Source: Clostridia bacterium (GTDB lineage: Bacteria; Bacillota; Clostridia; Oscillospirales; RGIG8002). From it: a stretch of 64,000 nucleotides of DNA. Position numbers and translations under genes: made by a program. The notes below the pieces were generated by a model. The model did not search any database and had not been told where the DNA came from. It saw only the letters and a list, made by a program, of their open reading frames with translations. The stretch is from NCBI GenBank assembly GCA_017620395.1, contig JAFZQJ010000012.1:1-64000 (forward strand). Reading direction: 5' to 3'. Positions 43,301 through 48,791 of this stretch are shown here, in pieces (positions within the stretch are counted from its first letter, which is position 1; each line of letters begins with the position of its first letter).

Positions 43301-44369
43301 CGGAGTCGGTGATTATGCCGTCGAGCTCGAAGGTGCGGACGTCCGCGTTCGCGCCGGAGCCGTTTCCGGCAGTGCTCTTGTAGTATCCGTATACGCCGCC
43401 CGCGCCCTCCGAACCGGTGACCGTTTTGGAGAGGGTGACCGTCGCGCCGCCGACGAGTTCGATCTCGGCGTTCAGCGCGGCGCCGACGAGTGCGCCGGCG
43501 TATTTCCTGCCCGAGGTTACGTTCGCGACGGAGGTGAAGCTCTCTTCGGCGATGAGCTTCGCGCCGTTCGCCGCCGAGCCGACGACTCCGCCCGCGTAGC
43601 CGTTAGCGGAGTTGACGGTGTATTCGTTTGCGGACGCGACCTTGAAGGTCAGCTCCGCGCCCTCGCCGAGCGTGCAGCATATCGTGCCGACGTCGCCCGC
43701 GCTCACCGCGTTCGCGGGAGTTCCCGAAGCGGAAACGGAGTCGTGGGTGAAGTCGATCCTGACCTTGCAGTCCGCCGCGACGTCGCCGACGACGCCGGCG
43801 AAGGATTCCGCGGTCGCGTTTACCGAGTCGCGGTCGTCCGGCTTGAGGATGATCTTCCAGTCCGCGGCCGAACCCGCGGCGTTCACGACGTGCTGAGCGA
43901 AGAGCGCGTTGTCCGAGGAGGCGAGACGCGCTATCTGCAGCTCTCTGGTCGCTCCGGCGGTGTTGACGGTGCTCGCCGCGGTGGTTATATAGCCGAAGAG
44001 CGGCACGTCGGATATGAATCCGGCGGTCGCGTTATCGGCAATCTCGACCGTGCCGTTGAAGGGCCTTGAGGATGTGCCTATGGAAACGTAGCCGCTGTCG
44101 CCGGACGGAAGCACGAAGACCGTGCCGGCGCTCATGGCGAGCTGTATCGTATCGTCGGGGTTGTGTCCGCCGCGCGCGTATTCGCGCGAATACGCGATGA
44201 GGTCGGCGGAGGACGAGATCGCGATCGTCGCCGCGGGCTGCTGCTCAAGGGGCGTGTCGTCTTCCGCGGACACGACGAAAACGCCCGCAAAGTTTGCGAG
44301 CACGATGACGCAGGCGCAGAACGCCGCGATCATTTTTCTCAATGCTTTCGTTACTTCGGAAGTCGTCAT
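34347..44369 (-). CDS. Giant GLUG-type beta-helical surface protein (3340 aa)
   Basis: A 3340-residue exported protein. The signal peptide covers residues 1-35 (FVVSAED). Most of the rest is made of 20-plus irregular repeats built around GGLIG, GGLVG, GALVG, GGAIG and similar motifs followed by polar turns, as in GLUG repeats, which predict a very long right-handed beta-helix. The last ~700 residues are a series of beta domains. I see no LPxTG sortase motif, no dockerin, no S-layer or choline-binding repeats, and no C-terminal anchor helix, so attachment is unexplained. AAGAGGG precedes the ATG. Last gene of a four-gene operon behind a c-di-GMP riboswitch. An adhesin or matrix filament is likely by inference only. 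Confidence 0.93.
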   Translation of the reverse strand: MTTSEVTKALRKMIAAFCACVIVLANFAGVFVVSAEDDTPLEQQPAATIAISSSADLIAYSREYARGGHNPDDTIQLAMSAGTVFVLPSGDSGYVSIGTSSRPFNGTVEIADNATAGFISDVPLFGYITTAASTVNTAGATRELQIARLASSDNALFAQHVVNAAGSAADWKIILKPDDRDSVNATAESFAGVVGDVAADCKVRIDFTHDSVSASGTPANAVSAGDVGTICCTLGEGAELTFKVASANEYTVNSANGYAGGVVGSAANGAKLIAEESFTSVANVTSGRKYAGALVGAALNAEIELVGGATVTLSKTVTGSEGAGGVYGYYKSTAGNGSGANADVRTFELDGIITDSGFTIAGTGNVGALSGTLDSDTSVTITETSAVLTDNAFTKQVRFTGGGTRGGLIGRYSNTLLTNTLDVHNVEVKILANSGSSTISGGLIGTFGMYPLYASISDARVTTNAAVSGGIVGSAGEVGSFLDVSGTIDVDGSVGSGLVSALNEGVLRIAGTTDLSGASYSSAQLVNTRGNGLVYALGSGSDAGWTFKRGSGTVDDIGDWGEALRLSSANGLAESDFFTVDMNAHTVTVAGHAASMASKKDFIKTALNVQHNYADKGALKFSSGSRSGSILGGNLSLTADIDLSGTGIVALTRDNGSNAAFTGSFNGNGRTVYLAVGEPYGMSGGAALSAPANIGANNYGTVIGHQYLGLFAKVSNAVVSDLTVDGYISLFAAKASSTYNVGGVAAQVSGSSNPVTLTNVDTKQDIHLFGQTANSSKLYCGGAIGLFDTGAAGTAVISGSVFENDIIENNRNGAVSSNVDAYVGGAIGHVASVSALTFDFDNVTVAGKFDNCVNGSCGFRCTRYGGLIGTIAANSGNFTRSVLLNNVTVSDAASISTRVRDSAACAGGLLGCEWIDANVTIGTDGGTDGVIIGSGSSGPSVTWKKDGSIVPAGGALVGRATGHWTVNHVDVNALTLNAVDPCTFGFIVNDGTNGTSSAIYLDLVSDGYDVANTAFSGTFNSFDEVVRNTVVGDNRIDGNGNGVVSIRTAGGAPLVTDGAGCNTYQNQTAYGKNTRKVNDKTRYYYNLDLIRNKSSKSDAEKLLLWSLNRYAHSSINKSANGGFFNNAYNNRISGNCDMAGLSYYHVDVSGVTIQNATVKFYNQEIEDGEGGSGDSDGHARSTRADVEKTQHYLMHQGLFLNCSNAFDDASLTVNVLTLEGNVSLDEGDSGFLVRRTLGDTTKTLRANLKNITLAGAEISNRTSGAYSPLLINNVGKNVKLDITGLATGGSGADVYPSTGTAAVASSLIGNVGYDTATNINLTFSDIKLDARTATGGMSGLNTAYGTDRSIFDRATFLESFRFLNGSLGEYNYTYDEDWTSNRRRVTYGKEVKDSVEYAGLEDHYYNDPNRYTHPTDSSGASAYNFSSGFLPYVNHAYDAANGYHEIKVNVKNESLTTGCGQYNDPYIITNGAMLATAAKIISGSPIDGVNIALPTNVGSNTLDMWCDNKNTHATYTYSGGSFVNDSDAGDTKSLANVRAYLAGAYYSIASEIELPADFVGFGGGLADWTATSGFNCQYAFRGVIVGGTIINKSNNPLIKSANGCVVKNVTVRTDSAIGISQNSVLPFRYDNAACASYGAVIGQVMGGDNVIDNVRVYFTVEHEGEADTQASFPVANSNPDCNRLMPVGGYIGVVLNGGVIFRNMAAASGLTSDVCPQVADDGWLYVNPIIGRVIAGYAFNEASSYAANSATVNNGTKNYGIPDLVPSSSAKLEVNATGRDAYTVNIPDAQAFYILSCVVNSGAGSASYGSSNTDYASITDAQWIGYREYTSTRCAAYSDVGTGAASSGDYDIVAAQDIYAGRNKTPYIIRQYTASSSATLLRARSVCGNSSNKSVVSAINLTGDSYDMPAGFRGIGSIYSNDKALYLQFKQFNGNGKTVNLNMKYQEYNHESGISTDGNGIKTISDKKNIKTNLQIENYKPYAGAGFGMINAAYLDSFNAGSDTNSIKNLTLTGSVFYDIRKLSNGGNIKYGYGWHNYNNQTAYYPDAADRIEAADIMHTGGVTGTSVNSIYYSNVALDGLTVEGPKYTGGYIGYLLSKNLVADAPSATGLTVKGGFAAGGLVGGFGGNQANGSTAASADLTIKGSSSATAVIGLTDVQVKGEPSTAKIDFADFEQMHHCGGGLVGYACTGTGKTATVQYVTVSGGSLTATKRMRRPSDMRYKILLGGFFGRLENSKVDFSNSSVEGLEISGSTCGGLIGVTRNSVQGTITDVTIDGNNKTIDATNMVGGLIGYVFGGDMRLKLTSVNVENYSIVSSYNSEKASAGGLIGTFTVNNNANSYFNLTDSKIVDCTVSRCATYTADNSPALIGVGGMFGALNGNANGKVCGHNILLDGVSVVNNGGNKTPGMLIGTNTKQTVKFAGVSIQGGTSATINVVGINNSGSGIGIFGTNGYVVMADFDGDCIPASRNESDSSRYNASTDYAATYPFVTVNPMHNVGGANLALTGDGVSDTVAGLPIQEIIAGDRRYKYASDLYKTQFNTAKLSTYNAEQNASLADDFAVLIIDDISRINTTNTVNSYINMLANTNYNYAVNNNSIYKINLYKMVYDEGAGGFVPSGAANLQRNTGTGQFAMDINNVDTAGHMFTLIDVGFCDPADTSKIAYHLYIPALVKKMLTFDFDIATGTGTNYERAWYTVNDRFGKPLMENLGTPASIFFKYNYIRSYDEWTAAANNGDNMLWNYPKTLTLTKSSSIPDLPGDTILVLNDATNGGKPYYARFREVYNAGTGILSLANFRETLDDNTSAAFTPCDFNDFPGLSFTAADDPNGTLILCDSAPNLATVRATYNGAEHLFRVANEADAADHDAQHVTLSADLPQGASSEDQVDMSEPYYVSFFTDSTSSNVVYHYTISAPATFGVASSPSRIADAAKLQGDGGGNVHLILGNIFVQSGVSLTTSPNFTEMSVLNGNRRLTAEMETTVSLDSALKSEVQAYLGGNSNINVFHSFMLYLTRNENDGSSRRIITGNPNTSGTYVIGSVNGAVASTANEFTVNEVNNATYAEIRSANVNRHINEYLVAGNGAVINASVTFEWDNDVAISEQFPNREDETNVSIGTTASCTSNVAFYREGTSYSKIAAGANDSANHSYYCKIDNRTARLHYNVRSDVFVGDYGPLGINPLDDNALTEVQISTLGVYDISDIEEKAENYDMIRCTLRLYSKEDGYTAGRSFRTYMSSVAAKGYDAGVADYSENKTNEYEYTFVLPRGVVTGSSALPTSLELPFDFKIYTGAAFEAAGLTYSNYKIRLNVELFKKSDPSDVLLVSQAENYLIYTNARVIPDYVD

Positions 44370-44423
44370 TTGATCCCTCTTCTGGCAGGTGCGGTTATTC
44401 GCGGGGCGCTGCGGACGTGCCGC

Positions 44424-45437
44424 TTAACCCTCGGTGTAAGTAAGCGTGACGCAGCCGGCGCCGCCGGGGCCTCCGGTCAACTCGCTCCAGTCGGTGAAGC
44501 GCACGGCGCCGTCGGCGTAATAGAACTGCAGATCGTAACGCGCGACGTCGTCGGAGTCGACCGCGAAGGTCACGGATGAAACGCCGCCGGACACGGTCGG
44601 CGTGAAATTGTACTTGTTTAGGAAGACCTGGCTTATCTGCAGCCTGGTGTTGTCCCACGTCAGCACACAGGTGCCCGCGCCGGTGCCGGATATGACGTAG
44701 TTGAAGCCGTCGAATTCCGGCTGCGCCGGCGTGCCGGTCATATTGTTCTCGTTGAAGCGGCCCTCCCACGTGTTTCTCGCCTCGGCGTTGCTGAGCGAAA
44801 CGCTGAATACCGCGTCCATGGCGCCGACGTCGGCGGGCGCTCCCGCCGCGGGAGCCGCGCAGAGGTAAAGGCAGAGCGCGGGCGCGTTGATGAAGTCGCT
44901 GTCGAATTCGACGTTGCATATATCGGTCTGGGAGATGCGGTGGTCGAGCGTGTTGCCGGTGAAATCATGAGAAAGCGCCGAAGCGTTGAGCGTGACCGTC
45001 GCGCCGCCTTTGAGCGTGAGCTTTACCCAGTGCGCGCCGACGTCGGAGGCGGAAGCGTCCGTCTTGACGTAAGCGCCGTTGGATTCGCCGAGCATTACCA
45101 GCCTCGCCGTAAGCGTGTATGGGATGTCGTTTTCATGCTTCTTCGTGGGGTTGCCCTGCGCGTAGTTGCATATCGTGACGTCGCCGCTGACGGTGGAGGA
45201 GTCGCTGTTCGTATAGAGCACGCGCTTGTAGATGTTCGCGGCGGTGTTGGCGTTCGGCACGAGGTAGTTTGAGGAAAAAAGCGTGCCTTCGTCACCGCGC
45301 GTAGCGAGAACTCTTTTGGCGCGGCTGCTCTTTATGTATTCGGCGTATACGACGAAGCCGGCGATAAGGAAGAGTACCATTATCGTCGCTATGATCGCCG
45401 TCCGGCGGCTTTTGATGATTCTCATGAATCTGCTCAC
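44424..45437 (-). CDS. Membrane-anchored surface protein, third of the operon
   Basis: A 337-residue protein of unrecognised family. A basic N terminus (RIIKSRRTAII) and one hydrophobic helix (about 14-32, ending VVYAEYI) are followed by a beta-rich extracellular part with no motif I can name. The head resembles those of the two upstream proteins, whose anchors end AYAWF and YGWF, but the W is missing here. I chose the GTG at 45437 because AGGAG lies 9 bp upstream; an in-frame ATG at 45425 is the alternative. It lies 41 bp after the preceding gene and 54 bp before the giant gene. Probably a secreted structural or assembly component. Confidence 0.8.
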   Translation of the reverse strand: MSRFMRIIKSRRTAIIATIMVLFLIAGFVVYAEYIKSSRAKRVLATRGDEGTLFSSNYLVPNANTAANIYKRVLYTNSDSSTVSGDVTICNYAQGNPTKKHENDIPYTLTARLVMLGESNGAYVKTDASASDVGAHWVKLTLKGGATVTLNASALSHDFTGNTLDHRISQTDICNVEFDSDFINAPALCLYLCAAPAAGAPADVGAMDAVFSVSLSNAEARNTWEGRFNENNMTGTPAQPEFDGFNYVISGTGAGTCVLTWDNTRLQISQVFLNKYNFTPTVSGGVSSVTFAVDSDDVARYDLQFYYADGAVRFTDWSELTGGPGGAGCVTLTYTEG

Positions 45438-45478
45438 GTATACGTTCTCCTGTTTCGGGTTTGTCGCGGCCGTGCCGG

Positions 45479-46243
45479 TCAGTAGGAAATGTTCTTCGCG
45501 GAGATATAGACTATGTCGGTTTCCTTGTCGTTCTTCGTGTTCGCGGTCCATTTGACGCGCAGGATGTAGTAGTCGCAGAAATCGAAGTGCTCGTCAAGCG
45601 TGGGCTGTATCGCGGCGGTCGCCTGCCAGTAGAGCGGGACCGCGTGCTTGTGGTGGTTGGTGTAGGGAGAGTTCGAGCCGGAGGGGGTGTAGGTCTCCGC
45701 GTAATAGCGGTCGCCGCCGGTCAGCGCGAGCGTTTCGGCTTCGTCGCCGGTTCCGGCGACCGTGTCGTTGACGAGCTCGCCCGGAATGGGAGAGGCTCCC
45801 GCCGGCGCGGAGTAGTAGAGCGTCGAGGAAACGTCGTCGTGCGTGTCGTATATGACGACGCCCGTGGGATTGCCCGCCGGAGCGGACGCGCTTTCCGTCG
45901 CCGCGTAAACCTCGAATTCAAACTGGTTGTTCGTCGTGTACGCGAGCTGCAGCTTGTACGAGCCGACGTTGTTGCCGCGCACGCAGAAGACGAAATCCTT
46001 GTAAGTGCCGGCTTCGGCGTCGATGCCGCCGAGGTCGAGGTAGCGGATATCCTCCTCGTTGCCGGTGTTGATGAAGATCGCGGTCGGGTTGGAGATCTCG
46101 GTGGTCGCGGCGGTCCTGCGGCCGACGTAGAACCACGCGTAGGCCGCCATCGAGGCGCAGAGCAGGACAAAAGCAAGCAGCGCCGCGACGACCGTCTTCG
46201 GCGTTCCGCGTCCGTTATTCACTTTTGTCGTTTCCTTTTTCAT
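45479..46243 (-). CDS. TasA/CalY-like surface protein, second of the operon
   Basis: A 254-residue protein with a charged N terminus, one hydrophobic helix (about 18-37) and the sequence AAYAWFYVGRRT directly after it. That head resembles the signal peptides of SipW-dependent proteins such as TasA and CalY (camelysin), which form extracellular fibres. The mature part is beta-rich (TAIFINTGNEEDIRYLDLGG, TYKDFVFCVRG, a C-terminal YILRVKWTAN). The fold is a guess from the head and composition; overall similarity to TasA is not evident by eye. CCGGAG lies 7 bp before the ATG. It is 32 bp downstream of the first gene of the operon. No SipW-type peptidase gene is in the window. Confidence 0.82.
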   Translation of the reverse strand: MKKETTKVNNGRGTPKTVVAALLAFVLLCASMAAYAWFYVGRRTAATTEISNPTAIFINTGNEEDIRYLDLGGIDAEAGTYKDFVFCVRGNNVGSYKLQLAYTTNNQFEFEVYAATESASAPAGNPTGVVIYDTHDDVSSTLYYSAPAGASPIPGELVNDTVAGTGDEAETLALTGGDRYYAETYTPSGSNSPYTNHHKHAVPLYWQATAAIQPTLDEHFDFCDYYILRVKWTANTKNDKETDIVYISAKNISY

Positions 46244-46275
46244 CGCTTATCTCCGGTTGGATCGGCTGCGGAGCG

Positions 46276-47343
46276 TCAGTCCGCCGCGCCCGCGGGCTCG
46301 ACGTCGACGCAGACTATCAGAAAGTGCGTGTTGTCGCCGATGAGCTGGTCGGCGTGGTTGTAACCCTCGCTCAGCTCAACGAAATAGTAGTTGGGGTAGT
46401 CGGCGGCGGCGAAGGCCGTCGCGGCGGGTATCGCGAGGTTGCGGAAGAACTTTCCGGGATGGGTGCTGATATAGGTCAGTATCTCGCCGCGCTCCGTTTC
46501 GTCGTTATAGACGGGGTGGGCGTGAACCATGGGTGAATCGTTCTCAAGCGCGAGCTGTCCGAAGGTCGCCGGCCATATCCAGTAGATCTCGACGGTGTAA
46601 TAGCGGTCGCCCGTGTCGGGATCGGTGTAGTCCGGAGCGGCGGGCAGCTCGAAGGTGAAGGCGTCGTCCGTCAGGCGGTCGGAGTAATAGTAGCCGCCGT
46701 TTATCAGGGCGCTGCGGGTCTTGTAGAAGAGGACGTGTCCGGAAAGCATCTCCTGCAGCTCGGTGAGAAGCTCCTCCTGCTCCGCCTGAACGGCGGGGTC
46801 GGTCTCGTCGGGGTCGACTATCGGCGTCGGATCGCCGTTCGCGGCGATGCCGAGCGGGTAGAACGAGAGGGCGACGTCGAAGCCGGCGTCATAGTCGCTC
46901 TTCAGCACTATGTCGAAGCTGATCTTGCCGAAGGCGCCGGGGGCGAGGTCCTCGCCGTTCTCCTCGTGCGGGTTCTCGTTGACGAGATGGCAGAGGATGG
47001 CGGTGTGCCCGTTGTCGGTGATATAGTCCGGATCAAGCTTTTCGTAGCCGCCGTTTTCCTCCCGCGCCAGATACTGCGCTATCGGGGAGTCCGCGGCGTA
47101 AGGCGTGCGCTGGTCGTTGTCCGGCGTGCCGTCGCGGTCGCGGACGGCGATCTCGTAAAAGGAATCGTCGTTCACGCCGGCCTGCATGCCTTCGGCGGAG
47201 ACGCTTTCGTTTTTGGTGAACCAGCCGTATGAGAAGTGGAGGTAGACCGTTATGACCGCAGTGAGTATCAGTCCGAGCACCGTGAGGTATATAAGTCTGT
47301 GAAACAGCGAACGCTTCTGGTTGTTCCGTGCGCGATCGGTCAT
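46276..47343 (-). CDS. TasA/CalY-like surface protein, first of the operon
   Basis: A 355-residue protein. A basic N terminus and a hydrophobic helix (about 17-37) are followed by SYGWFTKNESVSAEGM, a good match to the Y-[AG]-W-F-T/S head with a following SVSA-type strand common in SipW-dependent, TasA/CalY-like proteins of Firmicutes. The mature part is acidic, with an NPHEENGEDLAPG turn and a FSFDIVL-like strand pattern typical of such beta-sandwiches. GGAGGAG precedes the ATG at 47343; the longer open frame would run back through the riboswitch. This is the first gene behind the c-di-GMP riboswitch. A fibre subunit or its anchor is plausible, not shown. Confidence 0.86.
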   Translation of the reverse strand: MTDRARNNQKRSLFHRLIYLTVLGLILTAVITVYLHFSYGWFTKNESVSAEGMQAGVNDDSFYEIAVRDRDGTPDNDQRTPYAADSPIAQYLAREENGGYEKLDPDYITDNGHTAILCHLVNENPHEENGEDLAPGAFGKISFDIVLKSDYDAGFDVALSFYPLGIAANGDPTPIVDPDETDPAVQAEQEELLTELQEMLSGHVLFYKTRSALINGGYYYSDRLTDDAFTFELPAAPDYTDPDTGDRYYTVEIYWIWPATFGQLALENDSPMVHAHPVYNDETERGEILTYISTHPGKFFRNLAIPAATAFAAADYPNYYFVELSEGYNHADQLIGDNTHFLIVCVDVEPAGAAD

Positions 47344-47383
47344 GACGGCTCCTCCTTTCTTTCTTGATTCCCGTGCCGCGTAG

Positions 47384-47427
47384 AAAATAAAAACGCTGCG
47401 CGTTCGTGCTTTGCCGAACATCGCAGC
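47384..47427 (-). terminator. Expression-platform terminator of the c-di-GMP riboswitch
   Basis: On the minus strand a 12-bp stem with one bulged A (5' arm 47415-47427, 3' arm 47395-47406) is followed by a T-rich run (47384-47393). The 5' arm shares GCTGC (47423-47427) with the 3' end of the aptamer, so aptamer closure and terminator formation exclude each other. Confidence 0.82.
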
Positions 47428-47500
47428 TGGCTGCCCCGCGGGGCCCTTTAGCTTTGCGTCGCCGGATTTCTCCGGTTTTGCCAAGTCTGTTTTAGCGTTT
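47420..47500 (-). promoter_or_regulatory. Class I cyclic-di-GMP (GEMM-I) riboswitch
   Basis: Read on the minus strand, the leader shows all GEMM-I hallmarks in order. GGCAAAACC lies at 47474-47482. A CCGGA-GAAA-TCCGG hairpin with a GNRA tetraloop lies at 47462-47475. GACGCAAAGCTAAAGGG lies at 47444-47460, then a second GC stem, and AGCCAGCTGC at 47423-47432. This matches the common clostridial form of the aptamer. It sits between a consensus promoter and a terminator and controls the four-gene surface operon ending at 34347. Whether c-di-GMP turns the operon on or off was not resolved by eye. Confidence 0.92.
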
Positions 47501-47551
47501 CCGATCCGGCGCACGTACGCGTGCGGTGCGCACAAACTCTCAACGCAAAAT

Positions 47552-47580
47552 ATTATAGTAGCAATATGCGGTTTTGTCAA
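47552..47580 (-). promoter_or_regulatory. Consensus promoter of the surface operon
   Basis: On the minus strand, TTGACA (47575-47580) and TATAAT (47552-47557) with a 17-bp spacer, a full consensus. The transcript would start near 47545 and enter the riboswitch after about 45 nt. Confidence 0.88.
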
Positions 47581-47590
47581 GTAAAATATT

Positions 47591-47624
47591 CCCCGCAAAC
47601 CGCGTGGCTGCGCGGTTTGCGGGG
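47591..47624 (-). terminator. Hairpin between recombinase gene and surface operon
   Basis: Perfect 14-bp stem (CCCCGCAAACCGCG / CGCGGTTTGCGGGG) with a 6-nt loop. In the minus direction it is followed by AATATTTTAC, a moderate U tract. It probably ends the recombinase transcript just before the surface operon promoter. The stretch from 47625 to 47782 holds nothing else I can name. Confidence 0.7.
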
Positions 47625-47782
47625 GCTTGCGCCGTTTTTTCCGCGGCGTGAAAAAAAGCGCTGTTTTTAATTTATATTAAGTAATAAATCGGACGCGATC
47701 CGCGTTGCGGAAGGGCGGAGAGAACGGGGGACCGTATGAATTTTTATAAAATTTTCATATTTGCCGCCGCGGGAATCGCTTT

Positions 47783-48625
47783 TCAGGTCACCAGACCGAC
47801 CCCTTCCATACGCTTCGCGTGCTCGGCGCCGGTGGAAATAATATAGATCCGCGTTGTGTTCACGCTTGAATGCCCGAGTATGTCCGCGAGTGCGGAGATG
47901 TCGTGCTCCCGCTCGTAGAAGGCGCGTGCGAAAAGGTGGCGCAGATTGTGCGGAAACGCTTTCTGCGGCGGTATGCCCGCCGCGGCGCAGAGCTTTTTCA
48001 TTTTGCGCCAGACGTTGGTGCGGTCGACCGGCCTGCCCGTGCGCGTCAGGAAGACAGGCCCGGAGGAAACGCCGGTTTCCTCGGCGTAGCGCAGAAGCTT
48101 TTTTCTGAGCGCCGAAACGATAAAGATGCGCCGCGTCTTGCCCTTGCAGCAGACGCTCGTTCCGCCCTCCTTCGCCGCCTCGACGGTGACGTAGCCGAGC
48201 TCGCCGATGCGGATGCCGGTGCAGCAGAGCGTTTGAAGAATTAGCGCGCTGCGGTAGTCGCAGACGCGCTCGGCGGCGGAGATCAGCTGCACGTATTCGT
48301 CGCGCGTCAGCTCCTCGCTTTCGGGGCGGTAGGCGTCCCGCTGCAGGCGGAACTGCCGCACGCACAGGTCTTCCCGCCGCGCGAAGCGGAAGAGCGAGTT
48401 GAGCGCCGCGAGCATCGAGTTCGCGCTTTTGGCGGAGTAGAGCGAGCCGAGCCTGGTCTTGTAGCCGAGAGTCATCCTGCGGCTGACCTCGTTCCCGCCG
48501 GCGTACTCCGCGAAGCGCCTCGCCTCGCGCAGATACTTCTCCACGGTAGCGGCGCTCTTTTCCTGATCGCGCAGATGCTCCGCGAAGCGGCGCTGCAGTT
48601 TTTCGGTAATGAAGAGTCTTTGCAT
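47783..48625 (-). CDS. Tyrosine recombinase / integrase
   Basis: A 280-residue XerC/D-like site-specific recombinase. The N-terminal core-binding domain (about 1-90) is followed by the catalytic domain with the full residue set: Arg in CTGIRIGEL, Lys in CCKGKTRR, HNLRH (HxxR), His in LGHSSVNTT and the nucleophile Tyr in TRIYII. I chose the ATG at 48625 because GGGGGTG lies 6 bp upstream. The gene lies between the surface operon promoter and the divergent EAL gene and has its own promoter. In other Firmicutes such enzymes invert promoters of surface genes, but no inverted-repeat pair is visible here. It could also be an ordinary chromosome-dimer or element recombinase. Confidence 0.92.
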   Translation of the reverse strand: MQRLFITEKLQRRFAEHLRDQEKSAATVEKYLREARRFAEYAGGNEVSRRMTLGYKTRLGSLYSAKSANSMLAALNSLFRFARREDLCVRQFRLQRDAYRPESEELTRDEYVQLISAAERVCDYRSALILQTLCCTGIRIGELGYVTVEAAKEGGTSVCCKGKTRRIFIVSALRKKLLRYAEETGVSSGPVFLTRTGRPVDRTNVWRKMKKLCAAAGIPPQKAFPHNLRHLFARAFYEREHDISALADILGHSSVNTTRIYIISTGAEHAKRMEGVGLVT

Positions 48626-48693
48626 AAAAAACACCCCCATGATTTTTCCGAATATCTTTTCGGCCGGCGTGCCGAACGAAGCCGGCCGGTTAT

Positions 48694-48722
48694 ATTTTAG
48701 AACAAATGCCGCAAAATGTAAA
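48694..48722 (-). promoter_or_regulatory. Promoter of the recombinase gene
   Basis: On the minus strand, TTTACA (48717-48722) and TAAAAT (48694-48699) with a 17-bp spacer. It is back to back with the EAL gene promoter. Confidence 0.7.
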
Positions 48723-48728
48723 ATAAGA

Positions 48729-48757
48729 TTGAAATTTGCGGAACGGTGTGGTATTAT
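48729..48757 (+). promoter_or_regulatory. Promoter of the EAL/HPt operon
   Basis: TTGAAA (48729-48734) and TATTAT (48752-48757) with a 17-bp spacer, 34 bp before the chosen ATG of the REC-GGDEF-EAL gene. Confidence 0.75.
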
Positions 48758-48791
48758 GTTAAGCAGAAGATTATCACACGGGAGTGATGAA

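Noticed and set aside
35160-44069. Plus-strand open frames of over 700 codons (35160-37307, 39384-41528, 41883-44069)
   Set aside because: They lie opposite the 3340-residue protein, translate to Val/Arg/Gly/Ala-rich low-information sequence, and have no start signals.
47500-47680. Invertible promoter switch
   Set aside because: No pair of inverted repeats flanking the promoter at 47552-47580 could be found by eye. The hairpin at 47591 lies on one side only.
48626-48791. Longer N termini for the recombinase and the EAL protein reaching across the divergent promoter region
   Set aside because: Both would cover the back-to-back promoters, and neither longer start has a ribosome binding site as good as the chosen one.
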